DNA of 58,556 bases, from positions 1 through 58,556 of the forward strand of contig CAKTUU010000011.1 in the NCBI GenBank assembly GCA_934621505.1, given 5' to 3'. Position numbers and translations under genes: made by a program. Position 1 is the stretch's first letter, and every line of letters begins with the position of its first letter. Positions 33,620 through 41,023 of the stretch are shown here, piece after piece. The notes below the pieces were generated by a model. That model saw only the letters and a program-made list of their open reading frames with translations. It was not told the origin of the DNA and did not search any database. The stretch comes from an uncultured Clostridia bacterium. GTDB lineage: Bacteria > Bacillota > Clostridia > Christensenellales > Aristaeellaceae.

Positions 33620-34162
33620 TTACACCTCCAAAATCGGTTTGAATGCTTGATCGATGCTTTCCTTTACCCAGCCGTAGTCATTCGGCCCAAGGGGCCTGCC
33701 GCCCAAAACGGACCTGGCTGTGCGGGTATCAAAGCAGGCTTGTCCCTTGGGGGATGTGGCCTGCAAAAGAAAGTCGGGCTTTTGGGGATTGAGCATCACC
33801 AGCGTCAAAAAAGACGCGCACACATCCCCCAGGGGGATGCAGTCCATGCTGCGCCTGTCCATCCGCGCCGTAACCAGCGTGCCCTGTTCCATCTTACTTT
33901 CAATGGTCAGGCTGCCGCCGGTTCTTTCCGCGCTTTGCTTCAGCAGCGGAAGTCCCAGGCCAACCCGGCGCGCTGTGCCGGTGGTGACAAAGGGTTCCGC
34001 CGCGTGGGCCAGCAGTCTGGGCGGCATGCCGTGGCCGTCGTCCTTCGCGCTGAAAAGGAGCCAGCCGTCCGCCTGCATTTGAATGGAAAGACACACCCGT
34101 TTTGCGCCTGCCTGAATGCTGTTCTGGGCAATGTCCAGAATATGCATGCTCAAATCGCGCAT
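33620..34162 (-). CDS. GHKL ATP-binding protein of the hydrogenase operon
   Basis: A 180-residue protein with a histidine-kinase-like (HATPase_c) ATP-binding domain at residues 1-110: HILDIAQNSIQAGAKR (N box with the Asn), KDDGHGMPP (G1 box) and VGLGLPLLKQSAERTGG (G2). It has no dimerisation or phospho-acceptor domain. The remaining 70 residues are not recognised. Small GHKL proteins of this kind recur between NuoE- and NuoF-like genes in clostridial hydrogenase operons. Roles as an anti-sigma-like switch or assembly factor have been supposed but are not shown. Confidence 0.82.
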   Translation of the reverse strand: MRDLSMHILDIAQNSIQAGAKRVCLSIQMQADGWLLFSAKDDGHGMPPRLLAHAAEPFVTTGTARRVGLGLPLLKQSAERTGGSLTIESKMEQGTLVTARMDRRSMDCIPLGDVCASFLTLVMLNPQKPDFLLQATSPKGQACFDTRTARSVLGGRPLGPNDYGWVKESIDQAFKPILEV

Positions 34163-34168
34163 CGCCCT

Positions 34169-34642
34169 TTAGGAAGCCCTGTACTTGGCCAGGATGCCGG
34201 GAATCTGCTCCGGAGTCAGCCGGCCGTAGACTTCGTCGTTAATCATCATAACAGGGGCCAGACCGCACGCGCCCAGGCAGCGTGTGGCCTGCACGGTAAA
34301 CAGCCCGTCGGCGGTGGTATTGCCGGGCTGAACGCCCAGTTCCTCGCACAGCTTGTTCAGCACGGCCTGGGACCCCTTTACATAGCACGCCGTACCCAGG
34401 CACACGCCGCAGACGTACTGCCCCTTGGGCTGAAGGGAAAACTGGGAATAAAACGTAGCGACGCCGTACACCTCGCTGAGGGTAACGCCCAGACCCTCGG
34501 CAATGATTTTCTGCACATCCTCGGATACGCAGCCAAAGATGTTTTGCGCCTGCTGCAGCACAGGCATGAGCGCGCCCTTTTCATTCCTGTGCGCCTTGAT
34601 GACTTCCGCCAGCTTTTCATAGTTTTCGGTATGATTGGACAT
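34169..34642 (-). CDS. hndA: NuoE-like hydrogenase subunit (HndA/HydC)
   Basis: A 157-residue [2Fe-2S] protein of the NuoE family: a helical N-terminal domain (YEKLAEVIKAHRNEKGALMPVL...IFGCVSEDV) and a thioredoxin-like domain with cluster cysteines in VCLGTACYVKG and ATRCLGACGLAP. It pairs with HndC and channels electrons within the complex. It is the first gene of the operon. The ATG at 34640-34642 is chosen by its GGAGGAGG upstream and homologous start; an in-frame ATG 60 bases further upstream lies inside the operator-like region and has no ribosome site. Confidence 0.92.
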   Translation of the reverse strand: MSNHTENYEKLAEVIKAHRNEKGALMPVLQQAQNIFGCVSEDVQKIIAEGLGVTLSEVYGVATFYSQFSLQPKGQYVCGVCLGTACYVKGSQAVLNKLCEELGVQPGNTTADGLFTVQATRCLGACGLAPVMMINDEVYGRLTPEQIPGILAKYRAS

Positions 34643-34693
34643 GGCAGCTTGAAACCTCCTCCATTTAAGTTGCGAACAGCCTGTATGCCTATA

Positions 34694-34716
34694 AACATAC
34701 ATAACATATGTATGTT
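34694..34716. promoter_or_regulatory. Operator-like inverted repeat before the hydrogenase operon
   Basis: AACATACAT (34694-34702) and ATGTATGTT (34708-34716) are perfect 9-bp arms around a 5-bp spacer, 50 bases upstream of the hndA start, near where a promoter or early transcript should be. It does not match the Rex consensus. A dimeric repressor or activator site is the simplest reading. Confidence 0.6.
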
Positions 34717-34805
34717 ACCATATAATTAAGCAAAACGCACGCTTTTTTTCCCGAATTTGTGAAATTTTTATCTAATGTTATGTTTTTGACCATATAATTG
34801 TTCAA
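34717..34805 (-). promoter_or_regulatory. Duplicated AT-rich promoter-like motif of the hydrogenase operon
   Basis: ACCATATAATTAAGCAA (34717-34733) and ACCATATAATTGTTCAA (34789-34805) agree at 14 of 17 bases, 72 bp apart. On the minus strand each gives a TTG-beginning -35-like hexamer (TTGCTT, TTGAAC) and the shared AATTATATGGT. They may be two regulator sites or two promoters. No single promoter can be picked with confidence. Confidence 0.5.
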
Positions 34806-34806
34806 A

Positions 34807-34845
34807 ATGTACAAATTTCGATATTCTCCACATCGAATTGTACAT
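34807..34845. promoter_or_regulatory. Second inverted repeat upstream of the hydrogenase operon
   Basis: ATGTACAAATTTCGAT (34807-34822) faces ATCGAATTGTACAT (34832-34845): two arms that match apart from a 2-base bulge, spaced by nine bases. Beyond it, 34846-34935 is AT-rich with no further structure seen. Confidence 0.5.
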
Positions 34846-34939
34846 CTATTTTAATGTATAGTTTTTCAAAGCAGTGAATCGCGAAGCCTATGTTACACCT
34901 GAACAGGCTTAATCCGATGCGAATCTGGAACGCAAAAAA

Positions 34940-34969
34940 ACCGCGGTTCCCATTTGGGAAAACCGCGGT
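34940..34969 (-). terminator. Terminator of the HerA-like gene
   Basis: A 9-bp stem ACCGCGGTT/AACCGCGGT extended by CCC/GGG past a two-base bulge, followed on the minus strand by TTTTTT. It lies about 190 bases after the gene's stop, beyond the hairpin cluster at 35001-35150. Confidence 0.75.
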
Positions 34970-35000
34970 CTTGGAAGTTGTGAAATAAGCAGGATCACTC

Positions 35001-35150
35001 AGCGTGTTGAAAAACCGGAGGTGCAGGAGGCAGTGCCTCCTGCCAGGGTTTTAGGGGCTGCGCCCCTAAGCCTTGTGCCACACCTCTTTTCCCGCGAACC
35101 AGCGCGGCGTTGTCGCGGGCGCGGCATCCATGCCGGTGTTTGTCAACGCG
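35001..35150. repeat. Possible distant relative of the terminator-associated element
   Basis: A non-coding hairpin cluster between the HerA-like stop codon and its distal terminator. It starts GCGTGTTGAAAAACC, which contains 11 of 12 bases of the element end TGTCGAAAAACC, and ends TGTTTGTCAACGCG, an imperfect inverted match. Inside are GCAGGAGGC/GCCTCCTGC, TTAGGGGC/GCCCCTAA and CCCGCGA/TCGCGGG hairpins. Unlike the clear copies it is not flanked by two hairpin copies. Confidence 0.4.
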
Positions 35151-35155
35151 CCAGA

Positions 35156-37183
35156 TTACTTCTTGTTGTTTTTGCCCGTCAGCATATTCATCAGGCTGTT
35201 GGTCAGCTTGGTGGTAACATTCCGGGTGGCAGAAGAAATGGCGGTATTCTTGATGCGTCCCAGCACGCTGTCATTCACCCGGGCGCGTTCGGCGCGTTCT
35301 TCTTTCAGCTCATCGGCACGCTGACGGCGTTCTTCCGCCAGGCGCTCCTTCTCCTCCTTTTCGGCGGCCTTGGCGGCAGCGGCGGCTTCCTTTTCCGCCT
35401 TGGCCTTTGCCGCAGCGGCGGCTTTTACCTCCGCCTCGGTCTGAACCGGCACATATTGACCGGTGGCGGGGTTATAGGCCAGCGTCATCAATTTTTGCAC
35501 ATACATGCCGGTGGTGGGATCCTGCACCAGCACGTTCTGCTGAATGGTTTGAGGCTGCTGCGCCATCTGCTGGGCCGGAATGGCCTGCGATGCAGGCATT
35601 GCCTGGGTTTGCGGCATCGCCTGAGCCTGAGGCATCGCCTGTACCTGCTGCACAACAGGCTGCTGCATAACCACCGGCTGCTGCACGGCAACTGGCTGCT
35701 GGGCTGCAACGGGCTGTTGCGCCACAACAGGCTGCTGCATGGTGGGAATCTGCTGGGGCACATAAGCGCCGGTATTGGGATCGTACACCATAAAGGCGGG
35801 CTGCTGCGCGTACTGCTGCACAGGCTGGGCCTGCTGCTGGGGCGCAACGGGATTCATGGGATCGTTGGTATTAGTCATGGGACTTGTTTCCTCCTTTGCA
35901 ATCGCAGGTTCATTCGTTACGAAATCCGCTGTTTTTTCTGCATCCTTTTCGTATATGCCGTAAAATGGACTGTTTTGCATCACCTGACGGCGCAGCTCGT
36001 CGTCAATGGCCCCCATGCTGCTTTGGGGCGGCAAAATGGTGGCCCTGCTGACCACTCCCGGCGCGCCGTTTCCATCCAGAAAGGATAGCAGCGCCTCGCC
36101 GGTTTTCAGCAGGGTAATGGCCTGCTCCGTGTCAAACGACGGATTGGCGCGGAAGGTTTGGGCGGCTACCTTGACCGTCTTCTGGTCCAGCGGCGTATAG
36201 GCGCGCAGGGCATGCTGCACCCGGTTGCCCAGCTGCCCCAGCACCGTCATGGGCACATCCGTTGGATTCTGGGTGATAAAATATACGCCCACGCCCTTGC
36301 TGCGAATCAACCGGACAATCTGCTCAATCTTGTCCATCAGCTGCTTGCTGCAATCGTCAAACAGCAAATGCGCCTCGTCAAAGAAAAACACCATGCGGGG
36401 CTTTTCCAGATCGCCCTGCTCAGGCAGCAGCTCATACAGCTCGCTAAGCATCCACAGCATAAAGGTGGAATACATCAGCGGGTTTAAAAACAGCTTATCG
36501 CAGGCCAGAATATTGATGTAGCCACGGCCGTTTTCATCCAGGCGCATCCAGTCCTGAATATCCAGCGCGGGTTCGCCAAAGAACTGATCGCCGCCCTGGT
36601 CCTCCAAAACCGCCAGCGCCCGCTGAATCGCGCCTACGGAGGCCTTGCTCACATGGCCGTAATTCAGGGTATAACGGTCCGCGTGCTCGCCCACATAGGC
36701 CAGCATGGCTCGAATGTCCTTCAGGTCCACCAGCAGCATATTTTCATCGTTGGCAACCCGGAACAGGATATTCAGCACGCCGGACTGGGTTTCGTTCAGT
36801 CCCAGCATACGGGCCAGCAGCATCGCGCCCATTTCCTTTACCGTTGTGCGGATGGGATGCCCCTGCTGACCATACACATCCCAGAACGCGCTGGGATAGG
36901 TATCGGGCCGCCAGTCCGCCGCGCCCACCTGGTCCAAACGCTTTTGGATTTTTTCATTCTTTTGGCCGGGCAACACCATACCGCTGAGGTCGCCTTTGAT
37001 ATCGCCCATAAAAACGGGCACGCCCATGGCTGAAAACCCCTCGGCAATTACCTTCAGGGTAACGGTTTTGCCGGTGCCCGTAGCGCCGGCAATCAGCCCG
37101 TGACGGTTTGCCATTTGGGGCAGCAGGCAAACGGGCTGTCCATCATCTCCGGTGCCAACCCAGATTTTTCCGTCCAGAAGCAT
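35156..37183 (-). CDS. HerA-like ATPase (DUF853/YjgR type) with low-complexity insert
   Basis: A 675-residue FtsK/HerA-type ATPase. Residues 1-420 match the DUF853 (YjgR) family: IAGATGTGKTVTLK (Walker A), FMGDIKGDLSGM, RMVFFFDEAHLLFDD (Walker B), FITQNPTDVP. The family's C-terminal end (RARVNDSVLGRIKNTAISSATRN...) is also present. Between them, from about residue 440 to 590, lies an insert almost wholly of Gln, Pro, Val and Ala, with three repeats of a D/N-P-x-T-G-x-Y-V type motif (YDPNTGAYV, QDPTTGMYV, YNPATGQYV), followed by an Ala/Lys/Glu coiled coil. The cellular role of DUF853 proteins is not known; DNA translocation is inferred from HerA. It is monocistronic with a promoter at 37212-37241. 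Confidence 0.85.
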   Translation of the reverse strand: MLLDGKIWVGTGDDGQPVCLLPQMANRHGLIAGATGTGKTVTLKVIAEGFSAMGVPVFMGDIKGDLSGMVLPGQKNEKIQKRLDQVGAADWRPDTYPSAFWDVYGQQGHPIRTTVKEMGAMLLARMLGLNETQSGVLNILFRVANDENMLLVDLKDIRAMLAYVGEHADRYTLNYGHVSKASVGAIQRALAVLEDQGGDQFFGEPALDIQDWMRLDENGRGYINILACDKLFLNPLMYSTFMLWMLSELYELLPEQGDLEKPRMVFFFDEAHLLFDDCSKQLMDKIEQIVRLIRSKGVGVYFITQNPTDVPMTVLGQLGNRVQHALRAYTPLDQKTVKVAAQTFRANPSFDTEQAITLLKTGEALLSFLDGNGAPGVVSRATILPPQSSMGAIDDELRRQVMQNSPFYGIYEKDAEKTADFVTNEPAIAKEETSPMTNTNDPMNPVAPQQQAQPVQQYAQQPAFMVYDPNTGAYVPQQIPTMQQPVVAQQPVAAQQPVAVQQPVVMQQPVVQQVQAMPQAQAMPQTQAMPASQAIPAQQMAQQPQTIQQNVLVQDPTTGMYVQKLMTLAYNPATGQYVPVQTEAEVKAAAAAKAKAEKEAAAAAKAAEKEEKERLAEERRQRADELKEERAERARVNDSVLGRIKNTAISSATRNVTTKLTNSLMNMLTGKNNKK

Positions 37184-37211
37184 CGTTTTCCTCCTCGCCT
37201 TGAATCACTTT

Positions 37212-37241
37212 ATTGTACAACGTTTTTGGCAAATCCGTCAA
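37212..37241 (-). promoter_or_regulatory. Promoter for the HerA-like gene
   Basis: On the minus strand: TTGACG (37236-37241), an 18-bp spacer, TACAAT (37212-37217), about 30 bases before the start codon. Confidence 0.75.
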
Positions 37242-37259
37242 TATGCCGCCGCAAAAGAG

Positions 37260-37284
37260 AAGCCGCCCCACTTGGAGGCGGCTT
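37260..37284 (-). terminator. Terminator of the MsmK-type ATPase gene
   Basis: An 8-bp stem AAGCCGCC-type (37260-37267 with 37277-37284) with a nine-base loop. On the minus strand it is followed by CTCTTTTG, 16 bases after the stop codon. Confidence 0.7.
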
Positions 37285-37300
37285 TGAACCCGGCGAACCC

Positions 37301-38422
37301 TTAGCGGGTCAGCAGAGTGGTTTCGGTTTCCTTGTCAAAGAAATGCAGGTGGGTGGTATCGAAGGCTACCTTTACAGCCTGACCGGCGCGGCTCTGGGTA
37401 CGGGGGTTCACGCGGGCCACGATGTTTTCATCCTTGCCGCTGGTGGACAGGTACAGATAGGTTTCGGAGCCCATCAGCTCGGTTACTTCCACGTTGCACT
37501 CGATGGTGCTGGCGGGGTTGGCGGCAACCACTTCGGGATCGTCGCTGATGTTTTCGGGACGGATGCCCAGAATGACTTCCTTGCCGATGCAGTCCTCATC
37601 CGCAAACTTGGCCAGCTTGCTCTGGGGAACCACAACCTTGTTGTTGCCAAAGGCGGCCACCACATCGTTGCCGTCCTTTTCCAGCTTTACGTTGAAGAAG
37701 TTCATCTGGGGGCTGCCGATAAAGCCGGCCACAAACAGGTTGGCGGGATAATCGTACAGGTTCTGGGGGGTATCCACCTGCTGCACAAAGCCGTCCTTCA
37801 TAACCACGATGCGGGAAGCCATGGTCATGGCCTCGGTCTGGTCGTGGGTAACGTAGATAAAGGTGGTCTGCAGGCGCTGATGCAGCTTGGTGATTTCGGT
37901 ACGCATGGCCACGCGCAGCTTGGCGTCCAGGTTGGACAGAGGCTCGTCAAACAGGAATACCTTGGGTTCACGCACGATGGCGCGGCCCAGAGCAACGCGC
38001 TGGCGCTGGCCGCCGGACAAAGCCTTGGGCTTGCGGTTCAGCAGGTGGGAGATGTCCAGAATCTTGGCGGCTTCTTCCACGCGGCGCTTGATTTCATCCT
38101 TGGGGGTCTTGCGCAGCTTCAGACCAAAGGCCATGTTGTCAAATACGGTCATGTGGGGGTACAGCGCGTAGTTCTGGAACACCATGGCGATGTCGCGATC
38201 CTTGGGAGCCACGTCGTTTACCAGCTTTTCGCCGATGTACAGCTCGCCGCTGGAGATTTCCTCCAGACCGGCCACCATGCGCAGGGTGGTGGACTTACCG
38301 CAGCCGGAAGGTCCGACCAGAACGATAAACTCCTTGTCCTCGATGTCCAGGCAGAAATCGCTGACGGCGGTCACGTTGCCGGGATAAACCTTATAAATGT
38401 GCTGGAGAGATACGCTTGCCAT
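37301..38422 (-). CDS. msmK: Sugar ABC transporter ATPase of the UgpC/MsmK type
   Basis: A 373-residue cytoplasmic ABC ATPase of the carbohydrate-uptake class 1 family, which energises several sugar importers whose membrane and binding subunits are encoded elsewhere. Walker A VGPSGCGKSTTLR, Q-loop MVFQNYALYPHM, signature LSGGQRQRVALGRAIVR, Walker B VFLFDEPLSNLD, H-loop YVTHDQTEAM. The C-terminal 130 residues are the OB/TOBE-type regulatory domain (GIRPENI, LMGSETYLYL). The ATG at 38420-38422 is preceded by AGGAGGCTGTAAAA. It stands alone, as usual for a shared MsmK-type ATPase. Confidence 0.92.
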   Translation of the reverse strand: MASVSLQHIYKVYPGNVTAVSDFCLDIEDKEFIVLVGPSGCGKSTTLRMVAGLEEISSGELYIGEKLVNDVAPKDRDIAMVFQNYALYPHMTVFDNMAFGLKLRKTPKDEIKRRVEEAAKILDISHLLNRKPKALSGGQRQRVALGRAIVREPKVFLFDEPLSNLDAKLRVAMRTEITKLHQRLQTTFIYVTHDQTEAMTMASRIVVMKDGFVQQVDTPQNLYDYPANLFVAGFIGSPQMNFFNVKLEKDGNDVVAAFGNNKVVVPQSKLAKFADEDCIGKEVILGIRPENISDDPEVVAANPASTIECNVEVTELMGSETYLYLSTSGKDENIVARVNPRTQSRAGQAVKVAFDTTHLHFFDKETETTLLTR

Positions 38423-38488
38423 TTTTACAGCCTCCTGTGTTCTTTCAAACGTCCCGGTAAAAGCGGAACGATTTTTTGATGTAGCTGT

Positions 38489-38517
38489 ATTATACCGGAG
38501 GAGGCCGCAAAAAGGAA
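38489..38517 (-). promoter_or_regulatory. Promoter for the MsmK-type ATPase gene
   Basis: On the minus strand: TTCCTT (38512-38517), a 17-bp spacer, TATAAT (38489-38494). The -10 is perfect and the -35 weak. Confidence 0.55.
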
Positions 38518-38591
38518 TTGGCGACTTTACCAAGTTTTGATTTATCCTTTGTGCAGGATGTCCAGTGTAAGCCGTTTATTTGTCAAATGGG

Positions 38592-39731
38592 TCATGCGTC
38601 CCGCAGCGCGTCCGCAGGCTTCATCCTCCCGGCGCGCAGGGCGGGAACCGCGCCGAAAAACAGCCCCACCGCCAGGGCGGCAGCCGCCACCACGGCGCAG
38701 TCGCCCGGGTCCACCACCGGATGAAGCCCAATGCTGCGGCCAGCCAGGCGAATCAGGCCCAGTCCGGTCAGCAGCCCCAGCGCTCCGCCGGACGCGGCGT
38801 ACAGCAGCGCCTCCTGCAAAAACATCAGGCATACCTGCGGCTGCGTCGTGCCCAGCGCTTTCATAACGCCGATTTCCCGCCGCCTTTCCCGCACGCTGAC
38901 CAGTAGAATGTTCATCACCCCGATGCCGCCTACCAGCGTGCAAATGAAAGCGACCCACTTCAGCACATCCACAAAAATAGCGATAACGCCGTCCGCCGCC
39001 TCCAGCTGCACCTGCATGGTCAGGGTTTCGGTTTCCACGCCCCGGCGCTGGCTCATCAGGCGCTGAGCCATGGCGGCCAGGCTTTGGGGCATTTGCCAGT
39101 CGGGCACCTGCACGGTAATTTCATGCACGGTCTGTCCAGTCAGCGGTTCCAGTTCGCTTAGGGGCAGCAGCACCGCATACTCCATGTCGATCTGGCTCAT
39201 GGCCTCCGGCTGGCCTACAATGCCCCGAAGCCAATATACGCCGCCGCCCAGGGAAACGTTTCCATCCACCTGGGCGCTCAATTCCCGGGCCAGGCTCTGG
39301 CCCATCAGCAGGCTGCGCCCGCCCTGCTTCCATTCCAAAGGATACAGTCCTCGGCCCTGCACGATTTCCACGTCCAATCCCCGCAGATAGGACTGGGTGC
39401 AGCCCACCACCGTAGCCTTTGCGCTGGCGCCGCCGCAGCGAATCTCCGCCGGTACATACACCTGCTCCGTGGCCTGTACATGCAGCGTTTCGCTGATCAG
39501 CGCCCCGTCCCCCTGACGCAGGCTGCCGCCCTGGGCCGCCGTCATCCATACCTGATCGATTCCCAGACGCTTTAATTCCGTGCGCACCTGGTTTTTGCCC
39601 GCGCTGCCCAGGGTAAGCACCGACAAAATGGCCCCGATGCCCACCGCGATTCCCATAACTGTCAGCAGGCTTCGCAGAGGCGCGGCAAGGACGCTGCGCA
39701 GGCTCCATTTCCAAAAGTCAAAGCGCTTCAC
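38592..39731 (-). CDS. MacB/FtsX-type ABC transporter permease
   Basis: A 379-residue permease with the MacB topology: one N-terminal helix (RSLLTVMGIAVGIGAILSVLTLG), a large extracytoplasmic MacB_PCD domain (about residues 45-240) and three C-terminal helices, ending AVPALRAGRMKPADALRDA, the MacB/FtsX tail motif. VSVRERRREIGVMKALG is the coupling segment that contacts the ATPase. It begins at GTG overlapping the stop of the adaptor gene (GTGA). Such systems power efflux or lipoprotein/antimicrobial peptide transport. The ATPase that should pair with it is not adjacent; the MsmK-type ATPase nearby belongs to a different, importer class. Confidence 0.85.
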   Translation of the reverse strand: MKRFDFWKWSLRSVLAAPLRSLLTVMGIAVGIGAILSVLTLGSAGKNQVRTELKRLGIDQVWMTAAQGGSLRQGDGALISETLHVQATEQVYVPAEIRCGGASAKATVVGCTQSYLRGLDVEIVQGRGLYPLEWKQGGRSLLMGQSLARELSAQVDGNVSLGGGVYWLRGIVGQPEAMSQIDMEYAVLLPLSELEPLTGQTVHEITVQVPDWQMPQSLAAMAQRLMSQRRGVETETLTMQVQLEAADGVIAIFVDVLKWVAFICTLVGGIGVMNILLVSVRERRREIGVMKALGTTQPQVCLMFLQEALLYAASGGALGLLTGLGLIRLAGRSIGLHPVVDPGDCAVVAAAALAVGLFFGAVPALRAGRMKPADALRDA

Positions 39732-40681
39732 CGGCTTGCGGCCTCCTTTACAGGGCACCCGTTCCACAACGCGCAGGCCTCCGGCTGCAAAACCAGCCTT
39801 TTGCCCGCCATTTGCACATCGCAGGCCACATATTGCTCGTTTCGGCAGGAAACGTCGATGACAACCGGACTGGCTTTGCCTTCCTCAACGACCCAAATCT
39901 GGTTTTGACTGTCCACGGCGCTGATGGGAATCAGCGCAACGTTGGTCCGATGGTCCGTCAGCAGCTGCACCCCGGCTTTTTCCCCCACTGAAGCGCGGGT
40001 CAGGCCGTCGGCTGCAAGGGTCAGCGTCTGCATCACCTGCATCGTGGCTTCATCGGCGGCGGGCGCGCCGACTTTCTCCAAAACCGCTGCGGCTTCTTCT
40101 CCCCGCAGGGTTAAAACGGCCGCCGTACCGGGCGGCGTTTTCTGCAAATCCTGGGTACGCGCAACGGCCGTAACGCATTTTTCATCGCTGCCCACCACCC
40201 CCAGCAATCCCGCCGCCGTCAGCCGATCGCCGGTTTCCACATAAACGGCTCTGACAAACCCATCCTCCAGGGCGCGGATTTTTCCGGCCTCAATCTGGCT
40301 GCGCAGTTCCCATTCCGACTGGGAGGCGTTGCCCAAAGCAGTCAGCCACTCCGCCCCCTGCAGGGCGTACCGGCTGCCGGTTAATTGGGCCAGCAGGCTT
40401 TCCTGGGCGGACGTGTCCAGACTGAACAGCAAATCGCCTGCATGCACCTGCTGCCCGGCGCGCACATAAACGCCGCTGACCGTGCCCGGATATAGATTGA
40501 CGCAGTTTTGCTGGCGGCGGTAGCTTACCACGCCCTCCAGACGCATAACGTCAAACCAGTCGCCGCTTTGCACCAAAGCGGTATGTACCGGCGTTTTGGG
40601 CGTAAACGGCAGCAGCAGCAGCGTGGTCACCGTGGCCGCCGTGGCCAGGATCATAATCAAAGATGCCTTGGTTCTGGGCAT
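39728..40681 (-). CDS. Periplasmic-adaptor-type (HlyD/RND) membrane fusion protein
   Basis: A 317-residue protein with one N-terminal membrane segment (KASLIMILATAATVTTLLLL) and a lipoyl/barrel-sandwich domain (SGVYVRAGQQVHAGDLLFSLD ... EDGFVRAVYVETGDRLTAAGLLG), followed by beta-barrel parts, the layout of HlyD/MacA-type adaptors. In Gram-positive bacteria these partner MacB-like permeases. The ATG at 40679-40681 follows AAGGAGGAAACAGGCCC; a longer start at 40753 has no ribosome site. Translation is coupled to the downstream permease by the GTGA overlap. Confidence 0.82.
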   Translation of the reverse strand: MPRTKASLIMILATAATVTTLLLLPFTPKTPVHTALVQSGDWFDVMRLEGVVSYRRQQNCVNLYPGTVSGVYVRAGQQVHAGDLLFSLDTSAQESLLAQLTGSRYALQGAEWLTALGNASQSEWELRSQIEAGKIRALEDGFVRAVYVETGDRLTAAGLLGVVGSDEKCVTAVARTQDLQKTPPGTAAVLTLRGEEAAAVLEKVGAPAADEATMQVMQTLTLAADGLTRASVGEKAGVQLLTDHRTNVALIPISAVDSQNQIWVVEEGKASPVVIDVSCRNEQYVACDVQMAGKRLVLQPEACALWNGCPVKEAASR

Positions 40682-40762
40682 GGGCCTGTTTCCTCCTTGC
40701 AAGCAGCAGTTCACGTTTATTCTGCCGCCCATACCGTCCCTCAACCGTGGCAAGTGCTAGAA

Positions 40763-40793
40763 AGAGGCGCAGCTTTTAACAGGCTGCGCCTCT
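40763..40793 (-). terminator. Distal copy of the coiled-coil/coaD operon terminator hairpin
   Basis: An 11-bp perfect stem (40763-40773 with 40783-40793) with a nine-base loop. On the minus strand it is followed by TTTCTAGC. An identical 31-base copy lies at 40968-40998. Confidence 0.75.
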
Positions 40794-40967
40794 CAGGCCG
40801 TCAAAAAAGCTCGTCTGACGACGATCTTTTCTGACGAAGGACTGGAGGAATGTTTTCGGCAAAGCCGAAAACTCCCCGCCCGACCGGCAAAGCCGGTCGA
40901 TACGAATCCAGTCAGAGGGGGTACGGCCCCTCTGACAACTCCCCGAAAAGGGTTTTTCGACAGTCTG
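40794..40967 (-). repeat. Terminator-nested intergenic element, copy C
   Basis: A 174-bp element between two identical 31-bp terminator hairpins. On the minus strand it runs from CAGACTGTCGAAAAACCC to GCTTTTTTGACGGCCTG, the same ends as copies A and B, so it is inverted relative to them on the map. Its core differs: GTCAGAGGGG/CCCCTCTGAC, CGACCGGC/GCCGGTCG, GTTTTCGGC/GCCGAAAAC and AAAAGATCGTC/GACGAGCTTTT hairpins. The core matches the degenerate copy at 2985-3190. No credible coding sequence. Confidence 0.85.
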
Positions 40968-40998
40968 AGAGGCGCAGCTTTTAACAGGCTGCGCCTCT
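40968..40998 (-). terminator. Proximal copy of the coiled-coil/coaD operon terminator hairpin
   Basis: An identical copy of 40763-40793, 25 bases after the coiled-coil gene's stop. On the minus strand it is followed by CAGACTGTCG, the element, not by a U-tract. Confidence 0.75.
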
Positions 40999-41023
40999 CC
41001 GGAAGGTTCTTCTTTTACTTCTT

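Noticed and set aside
34757..34772. Rex half-site TTGTGAAATTTT before the hydrogenase operon
   Set aside because: Only one half of the TTGTGAAA-type palindrome is present; the second half is missing.
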